From Roseiflexaceae bacterium (GTDB lineage Bacteria > Chloroflexota > Chloroflexia > Chloroflexales > Roseiflexaceae), in the NCBI GenBank assembly GCA_947450095.1, contig CANFUF010000017.1:1-36763 (forward strand): a stretch of DNA of 36,763 bases, given 5' to 3'. The position numbers were made by a program, and so were the translations under genes. Positions 1-9,887 of this stretch are shown one piece after another. The notes beneath the pieces were generated by a model. It saw nothing but the letters and a program-made list of their open reading frames with translations, did not search any database and was not told where the DNA came from. Each line of letters opens with the position of its first letter. Position 1 is the first letter of the stretch.

Positions 1-947
1 CCGATTTTTTCATCAAACAAAATATTGCGACTAAAGCGCTGAATCCCATAATTAGTCCCAAAAGCGACTTCGCCCAGCCGGCGCGCCCCTTCGTCCATAT
101 CAAGCAACGAATGTAACAGTTCTTCACCTTTGTCGGCAGTGGCTTTGACCACCTTACCTTCGGCAAATTCGAGGCGCACCCCCGTGACCTCACGCCCCAT
201 ATACAAGGCAGGGAAGCTGTAGGTAATCACGCCGTTGGTTTTTTGTTCGTGCGGTCCTGTAAATACTTCGCCATCGGGGAAGTTGCGGTCGCCAGCACAA
301 TTCACCCAAGAGCGCCCTTTGACGTAGTAGTTGAGGTCAGTGCCAGGGCCTACAATCCGGATGTGGTCGGCCGCCTCGAGGCGCGTCACAATCCCCGCTT
401 GTTCGGCCCGTTGCGCCTGCCAGGCTGCCACCGGGTCGGTCTGATCGAGTTTACCCGCCTTAAAGACAAAATCGGCATAATCACTCAACGACATGTCGGC
501 TTCTTGGGCTTGGGCCGCAGTGGGGAACAAGGTCAAACACCAGCGGAAATCACCGTTGGCCGATCGTTCCATCATCCGTTTTTGCACAGGGCTCATGGCC
601 GCCCGCCGGCGTGCCACCATTTTGGGATCGACACCACTCAGCGCCCGCGTGTTTTCGTCAGCGATAATCGACAAATGCAAATCGACCGTCTCGATTTCGT
701 CTCGGGCCAACTGTGGCACAAAATCGAGTTGGTCGCCATTGGCGTTTTTATAAAAAATCTCGTCGAGTCCATCCATCGTCAAGCGCATCAATGGATTTGT
801 GCCGGCAAACATGGCTTCACGGTAGACGGCTTTAATCAACGGGGACGCTGCCGTCGGTGCCACAATCCGAAATAACTGCCCCGGTTGCGCATCCAACGAA
901 TAGCGCACCAATACTTGGGCCAAACGATCAATTCGTACATCGTGCAT
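1..947 (-). CDS. M29-family aminopeptidase (AmpS/PepS/aminopeptidase T type), 3' end cut by window edge
   Basis: The first ~315 residues of a leucyl-type metallo-aminopeptidase that removes N-terminal residues from peptides in the cytoplasm. The ATG at 947 is preceded by AAAAGGAGCG, a strong ribosome binding site, and the protein begins MHDVRIDRLAQVLV. Typical M29 blocks are visible: a Tyr/Arg-rich central part, the RLEFAEGKVV segment (a Glu expected to bind metal), then DEGARRLGEVAFG (second metal Glu) and ILFDEKIG just before the window ends. The missing part should carry the remaining metal-binding His and Asp residues. It follows the second YvcK-like gene by about 60 bp on the same strand and could be co-transcribed. 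The family call is from recognised sequence; completeness cannot be judged. Confidence 0.85.
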   Translation of the reverse strand, partial: MHDVRIDRLAQVLVRYSLDAQPGQLFRIVAPTAASPLIKAVYREAMFAGTNPLMRLTMDGLDEIFYKNANGDQLDFVPQLARDEIETVDLHLSIIADENTRALSGVDPKMVARRRAAMSPVQKRMMERSANGDFRWCLTLFPTAAQAQEADMSLSDYADFVFKAGKLDQTDPVAAWQAQRAEQAGIVTRLEAADHIRIVGPGTDLNYYVKGRSWVNCAGDRNFPDGEVFTGPHEQKTNGVITYSFPALYMGREVTGVRLEFAEGKVVKATADKGEELLHSLLDMDEGARRLGEVAFGTNYGIQRFSRNILFDEKI

Positions 948-1006
948 GAAAATCGCTCCTTTTACTCACTACTCCACCACATTTTTTATTGCGGGGTAAT
1001 CTAGAA

Positions 1007-1984
1007 TTATCCAACCCGTTGGGCCGTCACCACACCCATGCGCAATTCGGCTTCGTCATGCGTTGTCAATTTGGCCAACATCCCCGGAGCGCGTCCCTGT
1101 TCATCAATCAACATATCACGCGCCACAGGTTGGATGTCAAGCGCATTGAGGACATGGGCATCATGCGATTCATAACGTAACGGCGCCATATCGTGTTGCT
1201 TGAGGAGTCCTACGGCTGCCGAAGAATATTGATGACTATTGAGCAGGGCCACATCAATTGCCCCGCGCCCAAGAGCGCGCGCAATCCGTGCCACATAATC
1301 GACAGCCCGGAAGGCATTCGTCTGGCCACTTACCGTCGTCAATGCGCCACAACAAATCACTTTGCCCGCCAGCGAACGCAATGTTTCGCCAATGCCGGTG
1401 GGTAATAATGCAGGTAATACAGTACGGTACAAACTCCCTGGCGCAATTAACACCATATCCGCCACCCGCAGTACTTTCAAGGCAACTGGATTGGCCACTA
1501 CCGGTGGATCCAGCAACACTGTTTGAACGGGAGCAGACAACGGCTGCGCAAATTGACTTGTGCCACGATAAGTACGCTCATCACTCGTCTGTGTCACCAC
1601 ATCATGCGGAGTATCACAAGCCATCAACACATCGATATCGCAACGCAATTGGAGCCGCAATGCATCAATAGCCTCTGGTAATGACCCGAGGCTTTGGGCA
1701 CTCGCGAGCAACTGCAAAATGCCAAACGGAATACGATCATATGGGGTACCCAATGGTGGAAATTGCTGTTGCATCAGCCGCTGCATCGCCGCGTCTCGAC
1801 TTACCTGCAACAATACATTTACCACCCCTGCCACACCTGGGTATGGCCCCAACCGCCGAATCAGCGCATCAGCACCATCATCACCACAGGTTGGCACAAT
1901 CACTGATATCCGTTGGGCGATTGGGCGTATCGCCTTGATTGCCTGGAACAAACCACTGCCGCCCCCGATTACTACGACGTGCAT
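1007..1984 (-). CDS. YvcK/CofD-like protein (gluconeogenesis-factor family), soluble
   Basis: A 325-residue protein of the CofD/YvcK fold. YvcK proteins bind UDP-sugars and influence peptidoglycan precursor supply and growth on gluconeogenic carbon; CofD itself is a phospholactate transferase. The nucleotide-binding loop is VVIGGGSGLFQAIKAI at residues 4-19, with the CGDDGAD segment following, and the conserved PGSLYRTVLP stretch lies near residue 180. It is divergent: the classical YvcK loop is GGGTGL and the DDGGSSGRLR block is altered. The start at 1984 has AGGAGGAATCC directly upstream. No membrane segment is present, unlike its paralogue two genes upstream. Placement beside an alternative GlmU supports a sugar-nucleotide role; CofD activity is unlikely because no other F420 genes are here, but that is inference. 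Confidence 0.78.
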   Translation of the reverse strand: MHVVVIGGGSGLFQAIKAIRPIAQRISVIVPTCGDDGADALIRRLGPYPGVAGVVNVLLQVSRDAAMQRLMQQQFPPLGTPYDRIPFGILQLLASAQSLGSLPEAIDALRLQLRCDIDVLMACDTPHDVVTQTSDERTYRGTSQFAQPLSAPVQTVLLDPPVVANPVALKVLRVADMVLIAPGSLYRTVLPALLPTGIGETLRSLAGKVICCGALTTVSGQTNAFRAVDYVARIARALGRGAIDVALLNSHQYSSAAVGLLKQHDMAPLRYESHDAHVLNALDIQPVARDMLIDEQGRAPGMLAKLTTHDEAELRMGVVTAQRVG

Positions 1985-2020
1985 GGATTCCTCCTATATC
2001 ATCCCAGCGCAAAACACCTA

Positions 2021-3349
2021 TTATTCACGCCAACTGACTTCACCCGCCAACGCATCAAACGCCGGCGCATCATCGGGATCAATCCCGCGGTCAGCACTTG
2101 TCATCGCAAAAACATGGCGCAATATTGCGACTTGCGCCGTACTCAAGGTGATTTTCCGCCGCCCCATCACCTTGCGGGATACATCAATCATGCGATCAAT
2201 CCGATATTCGCGGAAGCGCTCACCACCCCATGTAAAGGCTGGGATTGTTTTTGGTGCAAAATGAATCCCAAAAATATTTGACCCCGTTGCAACCACTGCA
2301 CCACCGTTCAAATGCACCCCAATGCCTAATTTCACATGATCTGCCAAAAAACAGCCCAGTTTGAGTCGACCACTATCCACTTGCCCATAGCCATCCAAGG
2401 TCACTTTAATCGTACCATACGTGTTTTTGAGGTCACTCGTGGTGGTCATCGCCCCGACATTGACCCATTCGCCGAGATACGAATGCCCAAAAAAACCATC
2501 GTGGTGCTTGTTGCTATACCCTTGCACCACCGATGCCTCGATTTCACCACCAATCCGACATACTGGGCCAATGGTCGTACCTGCCCGCACCCGTGCCCCC
2601 GAAATCAAGGCTCCGTCATGAATCGCCACCGGTCCTTGAATCACACTAAACGGCTCAATCCGCGCCGCCCCAATCACAATCGGGCCCTCACGCGCATCGA
2701 ACGCCACTGGGGATTCAAATTGCGCCTGGGGATGCACCAAAATACGCTCACTCGCCTGGACATGGCAGGCAGCCGCCTGGGGATGTTGGGACAGCGGGAT
2801 ATACACCGTCGGGTCGAGTAAATCCACATCACTCGCAATCATCATGGCATTATGATCGACGATATCCCAAGGAAATTGCAACATCAGCGGGCGCCCTGTC
2901 ACAACCTGACAGAACCGTTGTAATTCGTGCAACGCCCGTTGTCCGTGCTGTTCCAGCAAATCACCAAATACCGCACTCGCCAGTGCCGGGGTAATCCGGG
3001 CAGCCACCAGTGTGCCGCCACCAGCAGCCGTATTGGCATCATCGCTCACCAGCATCGTCCCCAGCGGCGCATCATGTAATGCCGCCAAACAATCAATATC
3101 AACCAAACGACTATTGACGAGCAACAATGGCACATTGCGACTTAGCAGTTGTAACGGCCAACGCCCTACTCCAAACACATCCGCCAAATACCCTCGGGTG
3201 ATTGCCGCAGGAGCAGTGCCATAACGGGCATGTAGCCGCTCACGCAACGTAAAAATCCCACAGCGAATGTCGGCGGCGGTACGTGTATACGTCAACGGTA
3301 ATAACGAACGATACCCTTCGTCTTCAAATAACAAAATCGTATCGTCCAT
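2021..3349 (-). CDS. Alternative GlmU-type sugar nucleotidyltransferase / N-acetyltransferase
   Basis: A 442-residue two-domain protein resembling the alternative bacterial GlmU family, predicted to make UDP-N-acetylglucosamine (acetylation of glucosamine-1-P and uridylylation). The N-terminal region starts MDDTILLFEDEGYRSLLPLTYTR in style, with R29-C-G as in sugar nucleotidyl transferases of this branch. The C-terminal half is a left-handed beta-helix (hexapeptide repeats from about residue 210 to 370) containing YSNKHHDGFFGHSYLGEW and VNVGAMTTTSDLKNTYG, the signature acetyltransferase loop. It lies 2 bp after the membrane YvcK-like gene, so translational coupling is likely. Which sugar is used cannot be read from sequence; GlcNAc is expected by family. 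Confidence 0.82.
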   Translation of the reverse strand: MDDTILLFEDEGYRSLLPLTYTRTAADIRCGIFTLRERLHARYGTAPAAITRGYLADVFGVGRWPLQLLSRNVPLLLVNSRLVDIDCLAALHDAPLGTMLVSDDANTAAGGGTLVAARITPALASAVFGDLLEQHGQRALHELQRFCQVVTGRPLMLQFPWDIVDHNAMMIASDVDLLDPTVYIPLSQHPQAAACHVQASERILVHPQAQFESPVAFDAREGPIVIGAARIEPFSVIQGPVAIHDGALISGARVRAGTTIGPVCRIGGEIEASVVQGYSNKHHDGFFGHSYLGEWVNVGAMTTTSDLKNTYGTIKVTLDGYGQVDSGRLKLGCFLADHVKLGIGVHLNGGAVVATGSNIFGIHFAPKTIPAFTWGGERFREYRIDRMIDVSRKVMGRRKITLSTAQVAILRHVFAMTSADRGIDPDDAPAFDALAGEVSWRE

Positions 3350-3351
3350 GC

Positions 3352-4536
3352 TTAGCGTCCTCGCCGGATAATACTCGTAATCGCGGCCGCTACTTTGTCA
3401 GGGTCATGCCGCAATACCCGCACCGTCCGACTCTTGCCGGGGTCTTCGAGTGAAGCAGTCAATTGAATCACCGCCGTTGCTAAATCTGCTTCAACAACCA
3501 CCGCACCTTCAACCATCACATCACTTCCCGTGCTCCGGTCAAGGGCTTGCACCACTGTTTCTTCGTATTCTTCGGGGGCCAAATAAACCGGAGTTTGGTG
3601 GGCTGCCGCATAGATTCGTTGCACCTCAGGGTCGACACGCTGGGCATTCACCAACACATAATCTGGAGCAAACCCGCCATACCGCACAATTTGGCGGATG
3701 TGATCGGCCACGGTAAACCCACTCGTCAGACCTGGCTCCGTCATAATGCTACAGATATAAATTTTTTTGGCTTTGCTGGCACTCAACGCTTCACGCACCG
3801 CCGGAATCAATAAATCGGGAATAATACTTTCAAACAAACTCCCAGGTCCCATCACAATCGCATCGGCGTTGGTGATGGCATCTATCGTGGCACGTGTTAC
3901 CAATACCTCGCTGAGCGGCACTGCACTATCGAGCTGCACATCGACTACGTAGCGATCTGCGTAGCGCTCATCATGTGGCACACGATCACTCGGTTTGACC
4001 CGTACGCCATTGTCAAGCACAAATATTACTTGCATCGGTTGCGGTGTCGGCACCACAAACACCACTTTTTCGAAATTAAACAAGCTCGAGGCACGGTAAT
4101 AATATTCCACGGGGTCTTGAACAGGGGTAATACAGGTCATGGTCTCGACAGTCCGACCCAAACTCGCCAACACCAACATCCCTGGGCCACCCGACAACAC
4201 AGCCAGTCGTGGTGGGCGCTCAGTACGCCGATAATCCAACAACAATTCGTTAGTCTGTGGTTGTGTGTCAAGGGGAATGACCACTTTATCACTCAATGTC
4301 CAAATCCCGGCACTCAGGGTTGCCACCCCTACCATCAAAAAGAAAACCCCGCGCCAGACTTGGGGTACGAATTGCAATGTAAGATAAAAAAACACCTCGG
4401 GCAACACCAGGGTACGATACAAATGCGTCAAGACATAGCCGATCCCCAACGCCAAAATCGCACACCCAACAAATGCTAACGCCAATGGGCGCACCAAGTG
4501 GGACAAGGTGGCGAGGCGACGACGAATGCCTAACAT
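3352..4536 (-). CDS. Membrane-anchored YvcK/CofD-like protein
   Basis: A 394-residue protein whose first ~80 residues hold two hydrophobic helices (about residues 13-38 and 58-80), followed by a cytoplasmic YvcK-like domain. The binding loop reads RLAVLSGGPGMLVLASLG, so the usual GGGTGL has become SGGPGM. Later blocks AIVMGPGSLFESIIPDLL, ICSIMTEPGLTSGFT and DYVLVNAQRVDP match YvcK well. I place the start at the ATG at 4536 because AGGAGC sits 5 nt upstream; an in-frame TTG at 4557 abuts the upstream stop and lacks a good site. It lies between the phosphohexomutase and the alternative GlmU, with tight spacing on both sides, consistent with one transcript. Membrane anchoring may place UDP-sugar sensing near cell-wall synthesis (inference). 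Confidence 0.8.
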   Translation of the reverse strand: MLGIRRRLATLSHLVRPLALAFVGCAILALGIGYVLTHLYRTLVLPEVFFYLTLQFVPQVWRGVFFLMVGVATLSAGIWTLSDKVVIPLDTQPQTNELLLDYRRTERPPRLAVLSGGPGMLVLASLGRTVETMTCITPVQDPVEYYYRASSLFNFEKVVFVVPTPQPMQVIFVLDNGVRVKPSDRVPHDERYADRYVVDVQLDSAVPLSEVLVTRATIDAITNADAIVMGPGSLFESIIPDLLIPAVREALSASKAKKIYICSIMTEPGLTSGFTVADHIRQIVRYGGFAPDYVLVNAQRVDPEVQRIYAAAHQTPVYLAPEEYEETVVQALDRSTGSDVMVEGAVVVEADLATAVIQLTASLEDPGKSRTVRVLRHDPDKVAAAITSIIRRGR

Positions 4537-4557
4537 ATATGCTCCTTCACGTACCAA

Positions 4558-5928
4558 TTAGACCTGACGATAGCCTCGTAACGCCGCCAACATCACATCA
4601 CGAATTTCGGCAGCCCGCGCCGCCGTCACCGCTTCAAAGCGGGTGGTAATCATTGGTTCAGTGTTTGATGCCCGCAACAACCCCCAGCCATCCCCAAAAT
4701 CAATTCGCAAGCCGTCAGTTTCAATGATTTTGTGGGTAGACGCGAACTGCTGACGCACATATTCCACCGCCGCAAATTTCTGCACATCATCCATCTCAAT
4801 CCGCTCTTCGGGCACTTCAGCCAAGGCCGGGAACGGAGCCAGTGCCGCTGACAACGTCTGGCCACTCTGCCCCAAGGCCTCAATCAAACAGGCACCGGCA
4901 AAGGTGCCATCATCAAAACTATGCCCGGGGCGGTTGTTAAATACATGCCCACTTAATTCACCCGCTACCGGTGCCCCCAACTCACGCATTTTGGCTGATT
5001 GATTGGTATACCCCGTCTTCCACATCACCGGAGTGCCCCCAAACGCCGTAATCGCATCCGCCAGCACCGTACTACATTTCACATCAAACACAATTGGCGC
5101 CGGGCCTTTTTTCAGTGCCGCTTGAGATAATACAATCATATACCGGTCAGCAAATACCATCTGGCCTTGGTCATCGACCACCCCCAAACGATCACCGTCA
5201 CCATCCAAGCCAATTCCCAAGGCCGCCCCGTGCGTTTTGACCGCCCGCATTAAATCCAGCATGTTTTTTTCTTTGAGCGGGTCGGGGTGGTGATTGGGGA
5301 ATGTGCCATCGGGCTCGATAAACAACGGCACTACTTCGCACCCTAGTCGCTCAAACACCCGCACACCCAATGGTCCGGCAACTCCATTGCCCCCGTCCAA
5401 TACGATTTTGATTGGCTGGGGCAAGTGGATCAACGCAGCCACATGATCGACATACGCGTCATCAACGGAAATTTGGGTGTAGCTGCCATTCCCATGCGCA
5501 AATTCACCACTCAGGGCAATCTGACCAACTTCTTGGACTTCTTCACTCGAAAAAGGCACGCCGCCAAATTGGGGCTCGTAATGCCGCATTTTGAGACCGT
5601 TGAATTCGGGCGGATTGTGACTTGCCGTCACCACTGCCCCACCATCTGCCTTGAGGTAATCGACCGCAAAATACATCACCGGCGTCGGCACCATGCCGAT
5701 GTCAATCACGTCACAACCACTCGCCTGTAATCCCGCCATCAACGATGCCGCAAACGCTGGCGACGTCAATCGCGCATCATGCCCTACGACGATTTTTTTG
5801 CTGCCACGCCGCCCAAACAATGTGCCAGCCGCCTGCCCCAATACAAAATAAACTGCTTCGCTCAATTCTTGCCCTACCACACCACGAATATCATATGCCC
5901 GAAAAATCGTCGGATTGATGGTGGTCAT
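4558..5928 (-). CDS. Phosphomannomutase/phosphoglucomutase family enzyme
   Basis: A 456-residue alpha-D-phosphohexomutase interconverting hexose 1- and 6-phosphates. FRAYDIRG lies at residues 9-16. The phosphoserine loop TASHNP places the catalytic serine at 103. The metal loop GLDGDGDRLG, the sugar-binding GELSGHVF and the phosphate-binding RASNTEP near the C-terminus are all present, so four intact domains are expected. The start at 5928 is chosen because GGAG lies 6 nt upstream; in-frame ATGs at 5940 and 5958 are possible but less well placed. It heads the cluster with the YvcK-like and GlmU-like genes. Whether it prefers mannose, glucose or glucosamine phosphates is not decided by these motifs; GELSGHVF suggests the PMM/PGM branch rather than GlmM. 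Confidence 0.92.
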   Translation of the reverse strand: MTTINPTIFRAYDIRGVVGQELSEAVYFVLGQAAGTLFGRRGSKKIVVGHDARLTSPAFAASLMAGLQASGCDVIDIGMVPTPVMYFAVDYLKADGGAVVTASHNPPEFNGLKMRHYEPQFGGVPFSSEEVQEVGQIALSGEFAHGNGSYTQISVDDAYVDHVAALIHLPQPIKIVLDGGNGVAGPLGVRVFERLGCEVVPLFIEPDGTFPNHHPDPLKEKNMLDLMRAVKTHGAALGIGLDGDGDRLGVVDDQGQMVFADRYMIVLSQAALKKGPAPIVFDVKCSTVLADAITAFGGTPVMWKTGYTNQSAKMRELGAPVAGELSGHVFNNRPGHSFDDGTFAGACLIEALGQSGQTLSAALAPFPALAEVPEERIEMDDVQKFAAVEYVRQQFASTHKIIETDGLRIDFGDGWGLLRASNTEPMITTRFEAVTAARAAEIRDVMLAALRGYRQV

Positions 5929-5970
5929 CGGTTTCTCCATATTTTGGCGTATATTCATAAATTACTACAT

Positions 5971-5976
5971 ATTATA
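5971..5976 (-). promoter_or_regulatory. Possible -10 box for the phosphohexomutase cluster
   Basis: On the minus strand this reads TATAAT in an AT-rich stretch, about 40 bp upstream of the chosen start. I do not see a convincing -35 box at 16-18 bp, so this is only suggestive. Confidence 0.35.
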
Positions 5977-5991
5977 ATACATCTTATCGCC

Positions 5992-6029
5992 AAAAAAACG
6001 ATATGCGCACCGTTTTGGTGATGCTATCG
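5992..6029 (-). terminator. Intrinsic terminator of ligA
   Basis: Directly after the ligA stop, the minus strand shows CGATA...TATCG as an outer stem and CACC/GGTG as an inner stem around an AAAAC loop, followed by seven T residues. An internal 4x4 mismatch weakens the stem, but the T-run and position fit a rho-independent terminator. It separates ligA from the phosphohexomutase cluster. Confidence 0.65.
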
Positions 6030-8234
<2,205 letters not shown>

Positions 8235-8279
8235 TCATACCGTGCACCGATATCATCCCAAAATGTCCCCAAATTGGAT

Positions 8280-8308
8280 TTGACGCACGCCCTTTCACCT
8301 GCTATACT
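8280..8308 (+). promoter_or_regulatory. Sigma-70 promoter of tRNA-Asn
   Basis: TTGACG at 8280-8285 and TATACT at 8303-8308 are separated by 17 bp, close to consensus. Transcription would begin around 8315, a few bases before the tRNA. The element is nearly identical to the promoter in front of ffh at 14319. Confidence 0.85.
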
Positions 8309-8326
8309 AGAACCCGTTGCGAATGA

Positions 8327-8401
8327 TCCTCGATAGCTCAACGGTAGAGCGAATGACTGTTAATCATTAGGTTCCTGGTTCGAATCCAGGTCGGGGAGCC
8401 A
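8327..8401 (+). tRNA. tRNA-Asn (GTT)
   Basis: A full cloverleaf can be folded by eye. The acceptor TCCTCGA pairs with TCGGGGA (one T-G wobble), the anticodon stem AATGA/TCATT encloses loop CTGTTAA with anticodon GTT, and the T arm contains GGTTCGAATCC. Discriminator G is followed by encoded CCA at 8399-8401. It has its own promoter and terminator. Confidence 0.96.
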
Positions 8402-8404
8402 AAT

Positions 8405-8443
8405 AACCCCTCTCGTTCAGGCAACTGACGAGAGGGGTTTTGT
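8405..8443 (+). terminator. Intrinsic terminator of tRNA-Asn
   Basis: AACCCCTCTCGT (8405-8416) pairs with ACGAGAGGGGTT (8428-8439), with a further CAG/CTG pairing past one bulged T and a GCAA tetraloop. A T-rich tract (TTGTTGTG) follows. It may also stop transcription coming from the AhpD-like gene on the other strand. Confidence 0.85.
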
Positions 8444-8467
8444 TGTGTTGGTTTTAATAGGCACACA

Positions 8468-9034
8468 TCAAATATCGCTATCTTCATCCACTGTGCGCCA
8501 AAAGTCTTCGAGGGGCACACCAAGGCCATCGGCCAAGCGATTCACATAGGCAAAATAGCCGGTGACTTGGTTGATATCGAGGATAGCGGTATCCGAAAAT
8601 CCGGCGGCGCGCAACGCCATCACATCCGTTTTGGCCATGGCACCAGGCGTAATGGTCAGCTTCTCGGCATAGGTCAACATCGCATGTTCCGCAGGGGTAA
8701 TTTGGGCGCGCCGCCAATCTTTTTTGAGTTGGCGCACCAAGGCTGGGTTTTTGGTTAAACGACGGAGACCCCGTCCATGATGGGTCATTCAGTAATGGCA
8801 GTGATTGGCCGTCGACACCACCACCGCGATCATTTCACGTTGGGCCCGACTCAAATCAGACTCACCGCGCATCACCGTCACATACAGCAACATGTGCGCC
8901 TTGAGGGTGGCTACATTGAGGCTGTGGATCTTCATGATGTTGTCCACCCCGCCCCATGGCTCCATCGCATTGGCGTATTCGTGTTTGAGTACCCCTTCGG
9001 CCTCATCTTCACGAATCATTTTAATCCAGGCCAT
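8468..9034 (-). CDS. AhpD-like peroxidase-related protein, candidate selenoprotein with CxxU (UGA at 8789-8791)
   Basis: Read through one UGA, this is a 188-residue member of the AhpD/carboxymuconolactone decarboxylase-like 'peroxidase-related enzyme' family, thiol-based reductants of peroxides. Residues 1-81 (MAWIKMIREDEAEG... SRAQREMIAVVVSTANHCHY) are followed by UGA at codon 82 and then MTHHGRGLRRL and the family's second half (AEHAMLTYAEKLT, ALRAAGFSDTAILDI, YFAYVNRLADGLGV). The active site is normally CxxC followed by HH; here it is C79-H-Y-U82. The frame is continuous with no shift. A SECIS-like stem-loop starts 14 nt after the UGA. The real stop is also a UGA (8468-8470), without such a hairpin. 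The start at 9034 has GAGGAG upstream. The ATG just after the internal UGA is fortuitous and lacks a ribosome binding site. Nonsense mutation is the alternative. Confidence 0.82.
8761..8775 (-). promoter_or_regulatory. Bacterial SECIS-like stem-loop of the AhpD-like gene
   Basis: On the mRNA strand GACGG pairs with CCGTC around loop GGTCT. The loop begins 19 nt after the UGA and starts with GG. Known bacterial SECIS elements have a small apical loop with G in its first two positions at about 16-37 nt from the UGA; the E. coli fdhF loop also contains GGUCU. The fold was made by eye. Confidence 0.7.
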
Positions 9035-9097
9035 AGTCAGCTCCTCATTACTTGCGTACCTTGTCACCCAAACGTACACCAGCGCGTGCAATACTAA

Positions 9098-9131
9098 ACA
9101 ACCCTCAGATGAATACTCATCTGAGGGTTGT
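9098..9131 (-). terminator. Intrinsic terminator of ssb
   Basis: A near-perfect inverted repeat: ACAACCCTCAGATGA pairs with TCATCTGAGGGTTGT around a short AT loop. On the minus strand it lies 12 nt past the ssb stop and is followed by TTTAGTATT. The T-run is short, but the stem is strong. It separates ssb from the AhpD-like gene. Confidence 0.7.
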
Positions 9132-9142
9132 GGTGATACCAC

Positions 9143-9769
9143 TTAAAACGGCAAATCGGTATCGTCGTCAGGCAATGGTGCAGGGGATGGCTTACGGGGG
9201 GTCGTGCTGCCGCTCGCTGGCCGTGCTGGGCGTGGTGCCGGTGGCGCATCAAACTCATCGTCGCCACTGGCTGATATCGGTGCTGGACGGTTGCGCGGGG
9301 CGGGTGCCGGCGTGCGGCTAGGCACTGTCGGCGAGGCCGCGCCACGGACGGGCGCCGACTTGGCCATGGGCTCGTCACCGTAGTTGCCACCGCTAATGCC
9401 TTGGTAGCTACCGTCGTCACCACCGTCCTCACCACGTTTGCTACTCAAAATAATCATATCCGTAGCGATGACTTCGGTCGAATAACGCTCTTGACCGTCA
9501 CGGTCAGTATATTTACGCGTTTGCAAACGTCCTTCGACATAGACACGGGTGCCTTTGGTCAAATACTGGTTGCAGATCTCGGCCAACTTCTCCCACGCCA
9601 CCACCCGGAACCATTCGGTGTCGTCGTGTTGCGTGCCGTCAGCAGACTTCCAGCTCCGCCCACTAGCCACCCGGAAGGTGGTCACGGGGCTACCCTGCGG
9701 GGTAAAGCGCATCTCAGGGTCTGCACCCAAATACCCAGTCATCATTACTTTGTTGAGATCACGTGCCAT
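9143..9769 (-). CDS. ssb: Single-stranded DNA-binding protein
   Basis: A 208-residue SSB that coats single-stranded DNA and recruits replication and repair proteins. The OB-fold spans about residues 1-110 (ARDLNKVMMTGYLGADPE, TEWFRVVAWEKLAEI, GTRVYVEGRLQTRKYTD). A long Gly/Pro/Ala-rich linker follows, and the protein ends in DDDTDLPF, the canonical acidic tip that binds partner proteins. The start at 9769 is the conserved MARDLNKV; the in-frame extension to 9829 runs into the promoter. A strong promoter and a terminator make ssb a single-gene unit, not joined to rpsF/rpsR as in many bacteria. Confidence 0.96.
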   Translation of the reverse strand: MARDLNKVMMTGYLGADPEMRFTPQGSPVTTFRVASGRSWKSADGTQHDDTEWFRVVAWEKLAEICNQYLTKGTRVYVEGRLQTRKYTDRDGQERYSTEVIATDMIILSSKRGEDGGDDGSYQGISGGNYGDEPMAKSAPVRGAASPTVPSRTPAPAPRNRPAPISASGDDEFDAPPAPRPARPASGSTTPRKPSPAPLPDDDTDLPF

Positions 9770-9835
9770 AGGGGGAACTCCTCTCGTATTCGAACGTATC
9801 CACTCGTATTTGATGTGATATGACATCACACCGGC

Positions 9836-9863
9836 ATTGTAGCATATTTGTTCGCATTGTCAA
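9836..9863 (-). promoter_or_regulatory. Sigma-70 promoter of ssb
   Basis: On the minus strand TTGACA (9863-9858) and TACAAT (9841-9836) are separated by 16 bp. It sits about 65 bp upstream of the conserved SSB start and supports that start. Confidence 0.8.
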
Positions 9864-9887
9864 TAGTCTATGCAAACATCATCACCG

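Noticed and set aside
8468-8788. A separate 106-residue protein starting at the ATG after the internal UGA
   Set aside because: No ribosome binding site, it starts in the middle of the active-site motif, and the upstream frame supplies the missing first half of the same family. Read-through explains both parts better.
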